Source of the DNA: Durusdinium trenchii
Taxonomy: Eukaryota > Sar > Dinophyceae > Suessiales > Symbiodiniaceae
Assembly (NCBI GenBank): GCA_963970005.1
Contig: CAXAMN010028917.1
Coordinates: forward strand, 473,015 to 537,014
Length of the DNA stretch: 64,000 nt
Reading direction: 5' to 3'
Under the pieces are notes generated by a model. The model was not told where the DNA came from. It ran no database searches and saw only the letters and a list, made by a program, of their open reading frames with translations. Positions 39,505 to 51,162 of this stretch are shown here, in pieces (within the stretch, counting starts at the first letter, position 1; each line of letters begins with the position of its first letter). A program made the translations under genes and the position numbers.

Positions 39505-40990
39505 CTCAATGAAATCAACGAAACTCAAAGATTTCACTGCTTCAAGCTCAGGGACTGGGGGTGGAGAGTGAGCATAACTATTAAGCGTCGTTTGATGACA
39601 TAACTGAGGTCGAAGTAAATGAAAATCAGTTTGCAAGTGAAACGCTTGAGCTTTTGACTGGTTTCACTGGCGTGACCTCAATCTCCTGCATTTGTCCAGC
39701 GCCATCCATGGCTGGTGTGAGCTCGATTATATAAATTAACACGCTTTTGAAGTATGCTCCTTTCCGAGCGCCATTCCCATAGCCATTCCAGCGCCATGCC
39801 CATAGCCATTCCTCATCTCACTTGTCCCTGCCAGCAAACTCTCACATATCTTTGCTTTTAGTCCAAAAATACAAATTTTAGAAGTAGAGCCTTGTTTGTT
39901 GGATTTTGCTGGCAGGGACAAGTGAAATGAGGAATGACTTTGGAATGGCTATGGGAATGGCACTGGAAGGGAGCATACCTCAAAAGTGTGCGCAGCAATT
40001 AAAAAACTCAAGGACTTCACTTGCGTGGCACTGGAAAATACAGCAGGTTGAGGCTGAGAAAACCATTGAAACTCTAAGATTTCACTGCTTCAAGCTCGGG
40101 AATTTCATCGCCAAGAAAAGGACTCGGAGACAGTACTAGGGGTGGAGGGTGAGCATAGCTATTAAGCGTGGTTTGATGACATAACTGAGTCGAAGTAAAG
40201 AAACCCTTGAGCTTCAATGACTGCCTCGACCTCAATTTGCTGAAATTGTCCAGTGCCATGCGAAGTTTGCCCATGAAATAGTAAATGAAACCCTTGAGCC
40301 TCAATGAAATCATTGCCTCGACCTCAATTTGCTGTATTTTCCAACACCATTGGAAGTTTGCAAATGAAATAGAAAATGAAACCCTTGAGATTCAATGAAT
40401 TCATTGCCTCAACCTCGATCTGCTGTACTATTCCAGTAAATGAAAACCCTTAGTTTTTCACTGGTTTCACGGTCATAAATTAACATGCTTTTGAAGTATA
40501 GTCATTTCTCATTTTCACTTGCCCCTGCCAGCAAACTCTCACAAATCCCTGAATGCTATTTTTTTAGTAGAGCCTTGTTTGTTTGATTTTGCTGGCAGGG
40601 ATGAGTGAAATGAGGAATGGCTATGGGAATGGCACTGGGATGGCAGTGGGAACGGAGCATTTCTCAAAAGTGTCCGTATCTAGACAAATCGAGCTCACGA
40701 CCTGCAATGGCACTGGGAAATACAGGAGATTGAGATCGAGGCAGTGATACCATTGAAAAACTCATGGATTTCATTTGCAAACGAATGGCACTGGAATAAT
40801 GCAGTAGATTGAGGTTGCGGCATTGAAATCATTGAAACTCAGAGATTTCATTGCTTCAAGTTCAGGCGGAATGAATGGGGGTGGAGGGTGAGCGTGACTA
40901 TTAAGCGTAGTTTGATGACAGAACTGAGGTCAGGTCAAAGTAAATGAAACCCTTTAGTTTCAATGAACTCACTGCCTCGACCTCAATTTG
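39505..40990. repeat. dispersed repeat family, locus 1, with internal copies
   Basis: The block ACTATTAAGCGTNGTTTGAT recurs near 39577, 40158 and 40897, each time followed by ATGACA and GTCAAAGTAAATGAAA-like sequence. GCCTCGACCTCAATTTGCTG and GGCTATGGGAATGGCACTGG recur between them, some in inverse orientation. The same blocks occur at 51163-51810. No coding capacity. Confidence 0.8.
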
Positions 40991-41048
40991 CCGTATTTGT
41001 CCGGCGCCGTTCAAAGTTTGCAATTGAAACAGAAAATGACTTTTTTGT

Positions 41049-41140
41049 CATTTATCGTTTGGTTTCATGCGTGACAAGCAATCTCACCACGCACCTTTTC
41101 TCTTACGAGACGTTGGGATGGCTGGTCGGTCCGCTCCCCC
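41049..41140. repeat. direct repeat, copy 1
   Basis: From CATTTATCGTTTGGTTTCATG through CTCACCACGCACCTTTTCTC to GGTCGGTCCGCTCCCCC. It closely matches 41415-41510, 366 bases on. No gene lies between the copies. Confidence 0.8.
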
Positions 41141-41414
41141 GCGCGCGATGCTCGGCAAGGCTCGAAAAGCATCAAGGCCAAGGCGTCAAAGGTGCGAAGC
41201 GAACAGGGTGGGAGGGCGGTCGCTTTTCGAGTCAAACGGTAGCGCGCACACGCCCTCCCACCTCAAAGCCAGAAGCTGCAGTTCTCCAGCTCCATGCTGT
41301 TTGTAGTAGTAACCGCTCATCACAGCTTCGACTTTCGCGTCACAGCTTTGCTTAAAGGCATTCGGACATGAAAACCGGGAGCCCCCTCCCTAAAACTACG
41401 GGAAGCGCCATCGT

Positions 41415-41510
41415 CATTTATCGTTTGGTTTATTTCATGCATGACAAGCAATCTCACGACGCACCTTTTCTCTTACGAGACGTTGGGGTGTCTGGTCGGT
41501 CCGATCCCCC
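41415..41510. repeat. direct repeat, copy 2
   Basis: Second copy of 41049-41140, with a 4-base insertion (TATT) and a few substitutions. The pair may bound a small non-autonomous element of about 460 bp or be a simple duplication. Confidence 0.8.
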
Positions 41511-41720
41511 TTGAGGGGCCAGCCACGCCATGTCTTTTATCCTCTTCATGAGGTTACGAAAAGCACTTTGAGCTCTTGCACACTCAGACGCATTTGACTT
41601 TAGCAACGGATGCTTTGCTTGTCTGGAGGGAAAGTCACTTATGTTAGCTTCAGTGGGAATCCTAGCGAACCAAGCTTGCGAACTCTAAACCGACTCACGC
41701 TCGAGGTGCAAATGCATTAG

Positions 41721-42250
41721 TCAGCAGAACCCTTTATTAAGGCAAAGCGAACAGAATCGTTCACACCTGCAGGCCTGTTGAAGTCTTGAAAAAACTCCCG
41801 CGAGCAACTCAAGTTCGTAAATAATGGTGTCCTTCAACTCTGAACCAAAGACCTTGCAAGTTTCTGCGTCAAGCTCAAGGCCAAACCACGCACTACATTC
41901 TCCAGCTTCATTGACCAAAACCTAAACCCCGCCTAACCCACCGGTCTGCGCGGCCTGTTCATAGGAGGCATCAGGCAAAATGTACCACTGGGCAAGTCTC
42001 TTTGAACTCACGAGCCGCGGCTTTCCAGATAACTTTCCTCGAAGCACAAGAGATTCCTGCCTGGTCAACCGGCCATTTTTCTCAAGTGCTAGGAGGATCA
42101 TGTCTTTGAGCTCGGCTTTTGTTTGCTCCGTGTTTTCGATCAGCAACTTTCTCGCAGCTGGCAGAGAAAATCAAGCACCACCCCCAAGGCTTTGCAGAGG
42201 TCTGAGAATTCAGTCTTTTTCCTTCCTTCACGCGCATAATCCCAACCAGT
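41721..42250 (-). pseudogene. DIRS-like RNase H region
   Basis: Reads KKTEFSDLCKALGVVLDF (another frame, near 42200), KAELKDMILLALEKNGRLTR, SLVLRGKLSG, then a DASYEQ...GGLGGV block and FGSELKDTIIYELELLAG, the layout of the DIRS connection and RNase H domains. The frame is lost near 41920 and again upstream. Confidence 0.65.
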
Positions 42251-42252
42251 GA

Positions 42253-42720
42253 TCACGAAAACAAGCTCCATTGCACGACTAGCCCCTTCACATGTTGCGG
42301 GCCTCGACAAAAGGATGAGGTGTTCATCAAATACAAACCTTTTGCGGCGATGAAATGCAACATCTTTGCCAAACGCAAGAACGCATAAACACTGTGAGTT
42401 GCGCCACAGGGAAGTGTAACCATCTGGTACACTTCTGTACAGCTCTTTTCACAGTTGTACACGCTGAAGTATGCATATCGCAAGTGTGAAGCTCGAATCG
42501 GAATCTGCCGATAAGCGCTTTTTAAGATCAAATGTCTTGGCCTGAAATATTGATTGGTCAATGCAGCCAGAGCGTCGATCATATGCAGGCCCACTTTGTT
42601 GTGGGAGGCGCAAGTCTCATTGATGCCACTGACAGAAAAATCATCGATTAATCTCGTCTTGGAACTCTGCTGGAGGGGAAACCTCCTGGAGATCACGGCA
42701 TCTTTCTCAAGCTCGCTCAA
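42253..42720 (-). pseudogene. DIRS-like reverse transcriptase
   Basis: RFPLQQSSKTRLIDDFSVSG, LKSAYRQIPI and LPCGATHSVYAFLRLAKML are DIRS/Ty3-type RT motifs (KxRxIDDFxxS, xSAYRQ, FGxxxSVxxFxR). The catalytic DD box follows in another frame as VFDEHLILL, so both frame and second Asp are lost. Confidence 0.7.
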
Positions 42721-42739
42721 AACAAAGGGGCCTACTTTT

Positions 42740-43595
42740 GGTCATGTTCAAGATCGCCTCGTTTCGAACGCACGCCCCATCATGGAGCTGGTCAATCGTT
42801 TGCATACAAGGCTTGTATTGCCTCTGAAAGATCGGGGACTCTTCAACGTCTCAACCCAGGCCTGCGCCCTCTCTCAACATCTGCAGCACTTGAATATCCT
42901 TGTAACCCAATTCCATCAAAATCTGTTCTGTCACTAGGAGGTGTTTCTGGCGCGTATTGCATTTCACACGCTCCCTGCGGCATCCTGTCTTTCGGCTTCT
43001 TTCACTTCCAAGGCACGTTTCAACCACCTTTTGCGCCAATGGGCACGGTAGTCACTCAAATGGCATCATCCCACTCCAAGTTCTTTTCCACTGCAACTTT
43101 CAAATCGGGGGGGATCTGGTGATCTTGCAAAGGTGGGCGTCCGCTTTTACAAGCCTGCTGGATGAACGAATCACGACTCCAAGGCAAACCACAAACAACT
43201 TTGAACCTACTGTTGCTCAACGTCCCCTCTCCTCCCGTCGAAGCCTCACTTCCACCCCCTTCCGGCGCTTTGAAGGGAGCAAAACGCAGAAAGCGAGAGG
43301 CAGCTGGGACGTGAACAGGCAGATTTGCACAAGTGTTCAACTCAATGGCTTTGGGAAGCTTCTGCAACAAGTTGCACGGAATTTTCAAAAGAGACCCAGT
43401 TACGAACGTAGCGGTGGCTGGGACATCTGGAATTAGGTGTGGCACTTTCTTCCGAGGCTGCAGACCACTGGAAACTTGGGCTGCTTGAACTTTAAGCAAA
43501 CGATGGTATTGCAAATCCTTAATCGCCTGCGGCTGCAAAATTAAGCCTTGTTTGCGGGCAGCTTGAAGCACGGTTTGAACTAACGCGATGCACAT
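42740..43595 (-). pseudogene. DIRS-like element linker and pre-RT region
   Basis: Frame 43595-43056 (179 aa) ends in SGRPPLQDHQIPPDLKVAVE, which resembles the pre-RT segment of these elements. A second frame covers 43039-42851. No catalytic motif is visible here. Confidence 0.5.
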
Positions 43596-44233
43596 TTTTG
43601 GTGTGTATTGGGATTCAAGACTGGTAGCCCAAACTTGTTGGGCTGAGTCTTTGGCGAAGCGCCATGGTTCATGCCATGAGATTTGTCACAAGCAATGTTC
43701 AACTGTTCGATCTCTGGAAACAAAGCAACTAAACGCGTCCATTTGTCTCGGGTACCTCCAAGCGTGCAAACTTGGAAGTCTGCAACGAAGACCTTGCAGT
43801 TCCTCATGAGACGCAAGGCCCAGTCTGTGATCCAAAAGTATGAACTCTTAGGGTTCTCAATGGTTGCAAAAATGCCTGATTGCACTGCTCTCTCAAACAA
43901 GGAACAGGTGTAAGCAAAAAGATGGTTGGCAAAAAGCACGCGACGCGCGTTTTCTCTTTGAGGGTCAAAAGACCGTGAGGGAATTCATTGCTGCGCAAGT
44001 GACCGCTGGATATCTCGGGCTCGTAAGGCTGTCCCACACACTGGTGCAAAATGCGCCCAAAGCAAAAGGGGCGATGTCATCCAATGCTCCAAAAGGCTTC
44101 TATCTTCAGCATTCCTAAGGTCGAGTTGGAAAATCGAACTTCTTGCACCCTTTATACGGACTTTGTCAATGGCTAGCAAACCTGCAAGACTATGCTGCTT
44201 GGCAGTGGCACACAAATGGCACAGAAACTTCAA
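43580..44233 (-). pseudogene. methyltransferase-like domain of the DIRS-like element
   Basis: Frame 44233-43985: FQLDLRNAEDRSLLEHW and HFAPVCGTALRAR, an acidic motif then a PxCGTxSRAR-like loop. Frame 43939-43580: FANHLFAYTCSLFERA, IENPKSSYFW and a GGTRDKWT block. DIRS elements are known to carry a methyltransferase-like domain, and this order (PC loop then ENP) fits, although in DIRS-1 it lies after RNase H and here it precedes RT. A frame break separates the two halves. Confidence 0.6.
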
Positions 44234-45200
44234 TCATGAACGTTTGCTCAACGTGAAGCTCCTGCCAATTCTTGAATTCAGCGACTCCTTGCGTCGGTCA
44301 ATGCTTATGCTCGAGGGGGCTACGCTTCCCCTGACACTTAGGCTCCATGCAAAGATGCCAGCCCCTATAGGGCATCTCTCGCCAGCTGGCACAAACGAAG
44401 AACAGCCGTCAGATGTGTTGGGAGCAAAGCAAATCGGCTCACCTTGTGGCGTCTTGCGCCACTTCCCAATCAACTGCTTTGGCGCGGAGATGCGCCCTTT
44501 GGATTGCCCTTTCCCTTTCTTTCCTTTCACTTTATCAGCTTGCTGCAAATAAGGACCCGACCGATTCCACCAATTTGGTTTGTCTTGGTTTGCTGGCTTG
44601 GCCAACGGGGCAAGATACAAAGTGATGTTTGGGTCTGACCTCAGTGCAAGCAATGCTTCGCCTACCGGGTAGGCGCCGTCCAACCTTTGCCTCACACTTT
44701 CAACTGTGCTTGCATGACGGGTCCACACAGCACGATCACACTGGATGACCTGGGCGGGGTTTGGCTTTGTGTAGCCAGGAGGGCTTTCTCTGTGAAGAGC
44801 CTCAACCAGAAACGTTTCCCACTCACAACGCTGACTAAAGCTCATTACCCCGTGCGAACTCTAATGCAATGGCACGACGGGTCAAGGCAAACCGCCATTT
44901 AAGCTCACTGTCGGTTGCCATGTTTAGCTTCTCGTCCTGATTCCAGATTCTTCCAAACAATTGACCCTTTCTCACACGCAAGTTCCCGTGTCTGCTTGGA
45001 ACCCTGCACCTCGAACGGCCGACTGATGCAAACAGACGGCTCTAAGTATTTGATGAGGTTTTGATCGTGCGTCGAACAGGCCTTTCCCAACAAGATGTGC
45101 GCAGGTTCGCGTTCACCCTTAATGGGTACCCCTGTGAGCTTTCGTCTCGAAGCATCCATACGAGTTTCTCTCTCAGCAAAGGGAATCTTCTTCGGATGAC
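44234..45200 (-). pseudogene. gag-like region of the DIRS-like element
   Basis: Two frames, 45159-44905 (MDASRRKLTGVPIKGE...YLEPSVCISRPFEVQG) and 44845-44234, with a KGKKGKGQSKGR basic patch and ICFAPNTSDGCSSFVPAGERC, which looks like a CCCH-type zinc finger (C-x8-C-x8-C) whose His is lost. Frames are broken near 44880. Confidence 0.5.
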
Positions 45201-45256
45201 CAAAAAAACTGCATGTAGTTCTTCAAAGTGTTTGTAGCGTCTAAAGATCACAAAGA

Positions 45257-46097
45257 TCAATCCTGCAAAACCAATAACGTTGTACACAATGGGCCGGGCA
45301 TGGCAATCCAATATTTCCATTCTTCATTGGATTTCCTCACTGCATCCATTTCACATTGGATATTGTCTCCTTTCAGAAATGCATCTGAAGCCGTTGGCTG
45401 CAAGCCCTCAAAAGTAACCATTCTCATCATCGTTTTGGCAATCTCAGTGACCTTTCCTGCAAAATTCTTCTTCTCTTCAAACACCCTTCTCTCATACTCT
45501 CCTACTCTGATTTGATGGTCACTGTGCCAATCTCCAATGAAGTTCGTTAAGTCTATGGCTCTTTGTCCTCCAACTTGTACCATCTTGAAATCTTTTCTGT
45601 TCTGAACCCACAGCAACTTTCCATCCAAGTAAGTCTATCACTATTCCAACTCATCTCTTTGTCACAAGTTGGCGTGCGCTCGATGAATCTGTGAAGATGT
45701 AATGGCCCACCTTCGTCCCAAGAGCAAACTCCAGAACTGCTCTGGTATAGGTTCCTGACGCTGAGGAAACTAGTGCATGTAGTTCTGCTTCACATCGAGA
45801 TAAGCTAATGATCTTCTGTGTCCTGCTGCTATTGAACAATGGACAACTATTCAATGCATGGAATCCTCCTGATGTTGACTTTCTGTGGCTTTTGTTTCCA
45901 CTCCAGGCTGAATCTGGGAATGTCTCCAAGCACCAATAGCTTTCTCCTTTCTTGACATAACTTTCTCCTGCTTGTGGATAGCCTTCGTCAAGTAACCCAA
46001 GAATTTCTTCAAGTGATGGAATGGCATAGCTGTAGGATTTAACATTCTTGAAGCTAATTCCTTCACTGTAAATGCTACATCGCGCCTCTCTTGACAT
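45257..46097 (-). pseudogene. element 3 RNase H
   Basis: DSAWSGNKSHRKSTSGGFHA, KIISLSRCEAELHALV and FTDSSSARQLVTKR are the Asp, Glu and Asp motifs of copia RNase H. A stop near 45650 and a frame change precede DGKLLWVQNRKDF, the usual continuation after RNase H. Confidence 0.8.
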
Positions 46098-47029
46098 AGG
46101 TAGATACCTGATCCAACCATGTTTCTGAAAACGCTAGTCTTATCTTGGTCCTGCAAGACTTCTGACTCGTCTTCCAACTGGATTGAGTTGTCTGCTGGTA
46201 GTTGTTGAAGTTTGACCAATCCAATCTGCTCTTCATAGGCTTTCACCATCTGCTGGGTGTATTTGCCTGGTTGGATCCATAGTCCATCAACTTCCAGCGT
46301 GTACCTTCTTCTCAGGAAATTGGATTCATCTCCAATCCTCTCAATCTTGCTCACACTGGTGTCAAATGTGTGTTGAATCTTTGGAAAAAGATTTCATTGA
46401 TATACTTCGAGTCTCCTGTGGAAATCAAGTCATCCACATGGATCAAGATGATGCTCTTCTCATTTCTTCGTGGGCATGGACACTCGGCACTGAACTTGTA
46501 GTTGAGTTCCTCTGTCAGGTACTCTGTGAAAAAGTAACACAATGCTTTTGCTCCATCTCTTTGTCCATCACCAAGAGTTCTTTCTCCCCTCAAGTTCACT
46601 TTCAATGGCTTCTCCTGTTAAGAATGCGTCTTTCACATCAAGACATCCCAGCACCTGTGAAAATGCTCCCTCTCCCTCTCTTGCCTCGTCTTCTTCACTG
46701 ATCCTTTGCAAGAATATTGTGGGTAGATGCTTCAGTACATGTCCTGAAGTCGCTGGTGAGAAAATGTCATCTCTCTTTTTTCGGCGAAGGCAAATTCTCT
46801 TGCAACTAGTCTTGATCTTCTCTTCCATCTCTTGACTGAAGCGGTATGGTTTCTTCCTCCAGTCAAACACACTGCGCGTTGTCAAATTACTAATTCCTTT
46901 TGAGCTACCTTCTGGCTTCTCTAGCACTTGCATCTTCTGGAGTCTTTTCTCTTCCACTTCATCAGTTACTCTATCAATCCATGCTTCTGGATCTCCGTTT
47001 GGTTCATGTTCTCCATCACGCCACAACAT
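45851..47029 (-). pseudogene. element 3 reverse transcriptase
   Basis: Frames 47029-46568 (LGCLDVKDAFLTGEA), 46605-46351 (SIILIHVDDLISTGDSKY, the catalytic HVDD box) and 46354-45851 (YTLEVDGLWIQPGKYTQQM, GSGIYLCQERRDVAFTVKEL). In order they make a near-complete copia RT with two frame shifts. Confidence 0.8.
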
Positions 47030-47089
47030 TCAGGTCCATGGATATCTGCCAAGTCTGATTCATCTTCCTCATCACACCACTCTTCTTCA

Positions 47090-48580
47090 TCAACGCAGAA
47101 GAACTGGGGAAAACTCTTCATCTACCTGGTACAGACCTTCTCCTCCAACTTTCACCATGTTGATCTTAACCTTCTTGCTTGAATCATCTGATGGCCTGAG
47201 TTTCTCCATTGGGCTTTCCTCTTCAAGCAATTCAAATGCTTCCCTTGGTCTTGATGGCGATGATGGTGATCTAAATGAAGATAGGATAGGAGCAATTAAA
47301 TTTGGCTGTCCTGCTGGCAATGATGTAGAGGGAAACGCTTTCACCTTCTCAAGTGTCTTCTCGCCTGTAAAGAGAACTTTCTGTTTCTTAGTTGGAGTTT
47401 CTTCTCCACTTGGCTTCCTTTCACCTCCATCTCTTTTCATTGTTTCAACAGGGATAGTCAGAGGGCTGGAATCTCAATTGCTTCTGGGAACGATGGTTCT
47501 TCTTTTTCTGGATCACTTCCTCCTTTTAGTGCGTTGGCCATGACTGCTTCTGCATCTTCATCTCTGAACTTCAGCGTTACATGTTCTCTAGGATTATCTG
47601 TTTGCGCTGCAGGAAATGCCTCTGCTCTTCTCTTCGTGGCAATGATTCTGCCCCCAAAGTTGGTTTGATACTCCCATGAAAAGGCATTGAGGCTTTTGTA
47701 GATGGGCAAGTATCTGGACCAATCTTCTGTATTTCTGATGCATTTGCTGAGCGCTACCTGCACTCCATCCGCAAGCACATAGGCGTCTTGCCTTTCAACT
47801 TCCCCCAAGAACAAGCATAGGCGCCATCTTGCTTCTCCATTGTTGAGGTTCTTGATGTACCCATTAACTGGTTCACCATATTCTGCTAGACGTCCTTTGT
47901 AGCTCGCGCTGTAAACAAGTTCACAGGGAGTTGCACCTTTGACTGGCTGAAATCTATTCAGTACCCAACTGGCATGTCTTGCTGCCCAAGTCCAAAGTGC
48001 ATGATCTGATCCAATCTTGACGCCAAGCCTTGACTGCACACCTTCAAAAAAGTTCCTGCAAGCTCTCGCACCCTGTCAACTGTGTTCTCTGACATTTCCA
48101 AGCTTTGAGCCAGCCAATCTGCAATTGATTCCGCGCATTGATTAGCGTCTGGAGGATCTGCCTTGTTGCGGGTTCATTCTGGTTGCTGAATACCCCAACA
48201 ATTGACTCAAATTCATCAACTCCTGCACAATGCGGCGAAATTGGCCTTTGCTTCCTAATGGCACAACATGAATGAATCCAGTTTGGCTGTCAATTGCAAC
48301 TAACTAACATACTGCTCTTGCTGGCTTTGTTTCTGAATCTCTTCCTCTTCTATAGCAAAAGTCAAAGCTTACCTGAGGAAAACTTCCTCTCTTTACTCCA
48401 TCTGTTCGATGTTCAATGCACCCCTTACACCAATTGGCAGATGGTATGTGCATCAACTTGTGTTGCTTCATCTGGAATCGTTGCAACACTTTGCCCCAAA
48501 GCCTCTCTAGTCTCCTGAGCTTTTGCTTCACTCACCAAGCTTTTAGCGTTCAACAATTCCATCTTCTTGTTGTGATTGAG
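47090..48580 (-). pseudogene. element 3 integrase region
   Basis: Zinc finger part HIPSANWCKGCIEH (near 48440), first Asp strand VSFDFCY (near 48365), then broken frames with VAIDSQTGFIHVVPLGSKG and NQNEPATRQILQTL (second Asp position is Gln or Asn), and an open frame 48039-47458 with the C-terminal part (GSDHALWTWAARHASWVLNR, GATPCELVY). The catalytic set is damaged. Frame 47440-47090 is the low-complexity linker before RT. Confidence 0.72.
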
Positions 48581-48721
48581 GACCTTGGTGTAGACCTTTA
48601 GCTTCGCGCCACTGCCTGAAATGCCGAGAACTGAACAAGCTGCCCTCAGAGTTGCCAAAGATGACTCCTTAGCCAACTCTACTCCATTCGCCAAGACTTT
48701 GTCTACATCCATTGGGCTCAA
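48425..48721 (-). pseudogene. element 3 pre-integrase segment with SAP-like motif
   Basis: 98-codon frame: ATLRAACSVLGISGSGAKLK then VYTKVLNHNKKMELLNA. The helix-turn-helix spacing with LGISGSGAK resembles SAP motifs. It leads without a break into the integrase zinc finger. Confidence 0.5.
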
Positions 48722-49043
48722 TTGTAATTCACATTCCAGGTCTTCATCTTTCTTTTCCTCTTCTCTCTGGCCTTCTACCTCCTTCTCCTGTGGAGTGGGG
48801 GAAATCTCTACTATGGCCTTTTGCGCTTCTTTTTCTCTCTGCTCTCTGTTCTCAAGCTTCTTGTATCCTGGCGCAAAGAATCCTATATCCTCTGGCGGCG
48901 CTGGCTCATAGCTGAAGATTGCGATTGAAGTAATGACTGCATCATCATCAAAGAATTGCTCGCAAGTTCCTCCTTTTTCATCACGCTCTCACAATATTCA
49001 GGCATTAGCCATCGACCTCCTCTTTTCACCGAAGTGGTTCTCA

Positions 49044-49689
49044 TCAAACTGGTGATACTTCCACTTCCGGAATGACTGTGGGTTCCACAAACCTTGAAGT
49101 CAATAGGCTTCCAACCAGCAGTCCATGTTCATTGAATCTCCAACCTGATTCCTTTTCCAAAGCTTCCGGTACTTGCACTTCCAAGCAGTTCTCATCTTCA
49201 TCACTAATGACTCTAACACGGCCTTGTACTGTCAAAGAGCGATTTTGCAAGTTGAGCGGTACCTTCAAGTCACCATTCTCCAACAGTTGCTCCCTGCTGT
49301 TGATTCCCCAACCATGTTCCATCAACCCAATGACAAAGCATTGGCTGATTCACCTTGAAATTGAAGATCACATTCTCTTTCAGGGGAACTTCTCGTCCAT
49401 CAAGGTCGCGCAAGGAAATTTCAACACTTTTCGCGTCTTCTGGGGGGATACGACTTCCTTGTGCATCTTGTAGCTTGGTCTTTGCGCTGAATTGTAGTTC
49501 TCCTTTCCCATGAGCTGCCATACTCAAAGGGAATAATGCTACATCAGCTCCACCGTCAATAATGATAGCCACATCCTCGTTCTCTTCCCCAAGTCTCCTC
49601 ACCATGGGTTCATCATCTGAGATGTCAATCTCCTCAACTTCCTGGATCTCTGGCTCATCATCATCATCCCCAATGTAGAAGTGAATCAC
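49044..49689 (-). pseudogene. element 3 protease region
   Basis: VAIIIDGGADVALFPLSMAAHG at about 49550 is the copia protease active site with DGG in place of DTG or DSG. LQDAQGSRIPP follows as in related proteases. A second frame (49325-49044) continues the domain after a frame change. Confidence 0.7.
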
Positions 49690-49882
49690 TCTGATTCCCT
49701 GATCTTCTAGTCATCCTGTCTTTCTCTCAAGTCAAAGATGATTGGTTCATTGTTCTCAATACTTCTGACCACTGGTTTGGTCTCTGCTGAGCCACTCCGT
49801 TGGCTCACGTTGGCACGCTGTTGGCCAACTGTATGAGTTGTAACCGATGCTCCTCCTGAAGATGAATGGGTCTGATCACTTG

Positions 49883-50836
49883 CTACCTGTCGAATATTGT
49901 TCCTCCAACAGTCTTTAGCAAGATGTCCTGGCTTCCCACAAGTGACACCTTTGCCTTCTTGGTCTTTGCCTTTACCTTTACCCGTGTAATATCTGGTAAT
50001 CGACTTCTTTTCCTTTCTGATATCCTTGTCCTTTCTTTCTTCCCTTTGCCCTTGGCATCTTTACCTTTGCCTTTCTGACCGTCATTCTTGCCCTTCTTAC
50101 CTTTTCCTTTGGCATCTTGGACTCTATCAACGTCCATTGTACTGCTACTAGCCACCATGGAAGTAGCCCACTGCTGAGATCTATACCATTGTAACACATG
50201 TTCCTTGTAGGATTTTAGTTGTCCATGTACACATCTCAAAAAAATAGCAGATTTCAACCCTTGCTGAATTGTAGTTCCTACTTTGACAGTATCATCAAAA
50301 ACCTTCTTCAAGCTCCAAGAGTTGAGGTTGTAGTGCGCAGTTTATTGAACACGCTGGCCATGTAGCAGCTGCTCCCAAGAGAGCCAAGCCTCTTGCGTTT
50401 GAAGTTGGTGTCAAAGCTTTAATCAAACTCCTCCAGGCATCAAATCCACTAGAGTCTTCCACAGCTTTCACCAATTGCAGTGCCCTTCCTTTCATCAATG
50501 AAGCTAACAATTCATAAAGCTGTTGCCAAGTCCATGTCAAATTTCTCGTTTGGCTTATCAAGAATTTCCTTCAGGTCCTTCATGTAGCCTTCATCAACTG
50601 CGCTCAAGTACTTCTCTAAGATCCATGACCGCTCTCTGAATGCCTTGATCTCTCCATCTTGTGACTTGTCGTCAAAGACGTTGGGCTTTGCTATCAATTT
50701 TGACCACTCTGTTGTTGATGACTTCTCGTCTTCAATTGTTTTCTTCACTGCCTCTGCCGCTGATGTTGTTGCCGGCGTACTCTGTGCTATTGTACAAAGG
50801 ATTTCCTTGATCTCATCAAAATTTTCCTTGTGCTAA
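49883..50836 (-). pseudogene. element 3 gag
   Basis: Frames 50748-50512, 50561-50295 and 50311-49883. The middle part has LYELLASLMKGRALQLVKA and GFDAWRSLIKAL, typical copia gag helices. The C-terminal part has a KGKGKK-rich patch and, in the next frame, a zinc knuckle read as GVTCGKPGHLAKDC whose first Cys is Gly. Frames are broken twice. Confidence 0.72.
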
Positions 50837-51005
50837 TGTCTCTTTGACATATGTACTGGCTACAGAGTGTTGCTCACAACAATTCTTCACCAGTCCAGCT
50901 GCTCGGGCTCCAAAGGCCCCACATCTATGGCACGAAATCGCACCCGGGATCCCAGTGACCTAGGGGTTTTTCTTTCAGAGCTCCGGAGGGGTTACCTCCT
51001 TCTCA

Positions 51006-51017
51006 GCTCCGCTACCA
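51006..51017 (-). other. primer-binding site, element 3
   Basis: TGGTAGCGGAGC on the minus strand. Downstream in the leader GGAG|GTAACC resembles a splice donor, weaker than in the other three elements. The LTR beyond 51018 lacks a clear TG...CA terminus. Confidence 0.75.
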
Positions 51018-51162
51018 TACGCACTTTTTCCTGTTTGTTGAAGGGGCTGCAGTACGTCACACGCATACAATGTACGAATGAACCGTCTTTCTATGATGCT
51101 AGTATATAATGCAGTTTTACTGCACACTGATTCCTATTCAAAATGCCTCGCAGGAAACCATT

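Larger units (their letters stand above)
41721..45250 (-). mobile_element. decayed DIRS-like retroelement
   Basis: Minus-strand order: gag-like (45159-44234), methyltransferase-like domain (44233-43580), linker (43595-42851), RT (42720-42253), RNase H (about 42250-41721). RT and RNase H resemble the DIRS group more than copia. No tyrosine recombinase and no terminal repeats are visible, so it is probably truncated on the 3' side. Several frame breaks. It abuts the end of copia element 3 near 45255. Confidence 0.65.
45257..51147 (-). mobile_element. copia element 3, decayed
   Basis: Minus-strand copia remnant: primer-binding site at 51006-51017, gag (50748-49883), protease (49689-49044), a SAP-like and integrase region (48721-47458), RT (47029-45851) and RNase H (46097-45257). 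Frames are broken at ten or more places. The 5' LTR should start at 51018, but I cannot find a 3' LTR; the 3' end meets the DIRS-like element. This family differs from elements 1 and 2 in protein sequence. Confidence 0.75.

Noticed and set aside
38598-39518. Frames of about 300 codons on both strands around 38.6-39.5 kb
   Set aside because: They are drawn across 607 N and flanking trinucleotide repeats.
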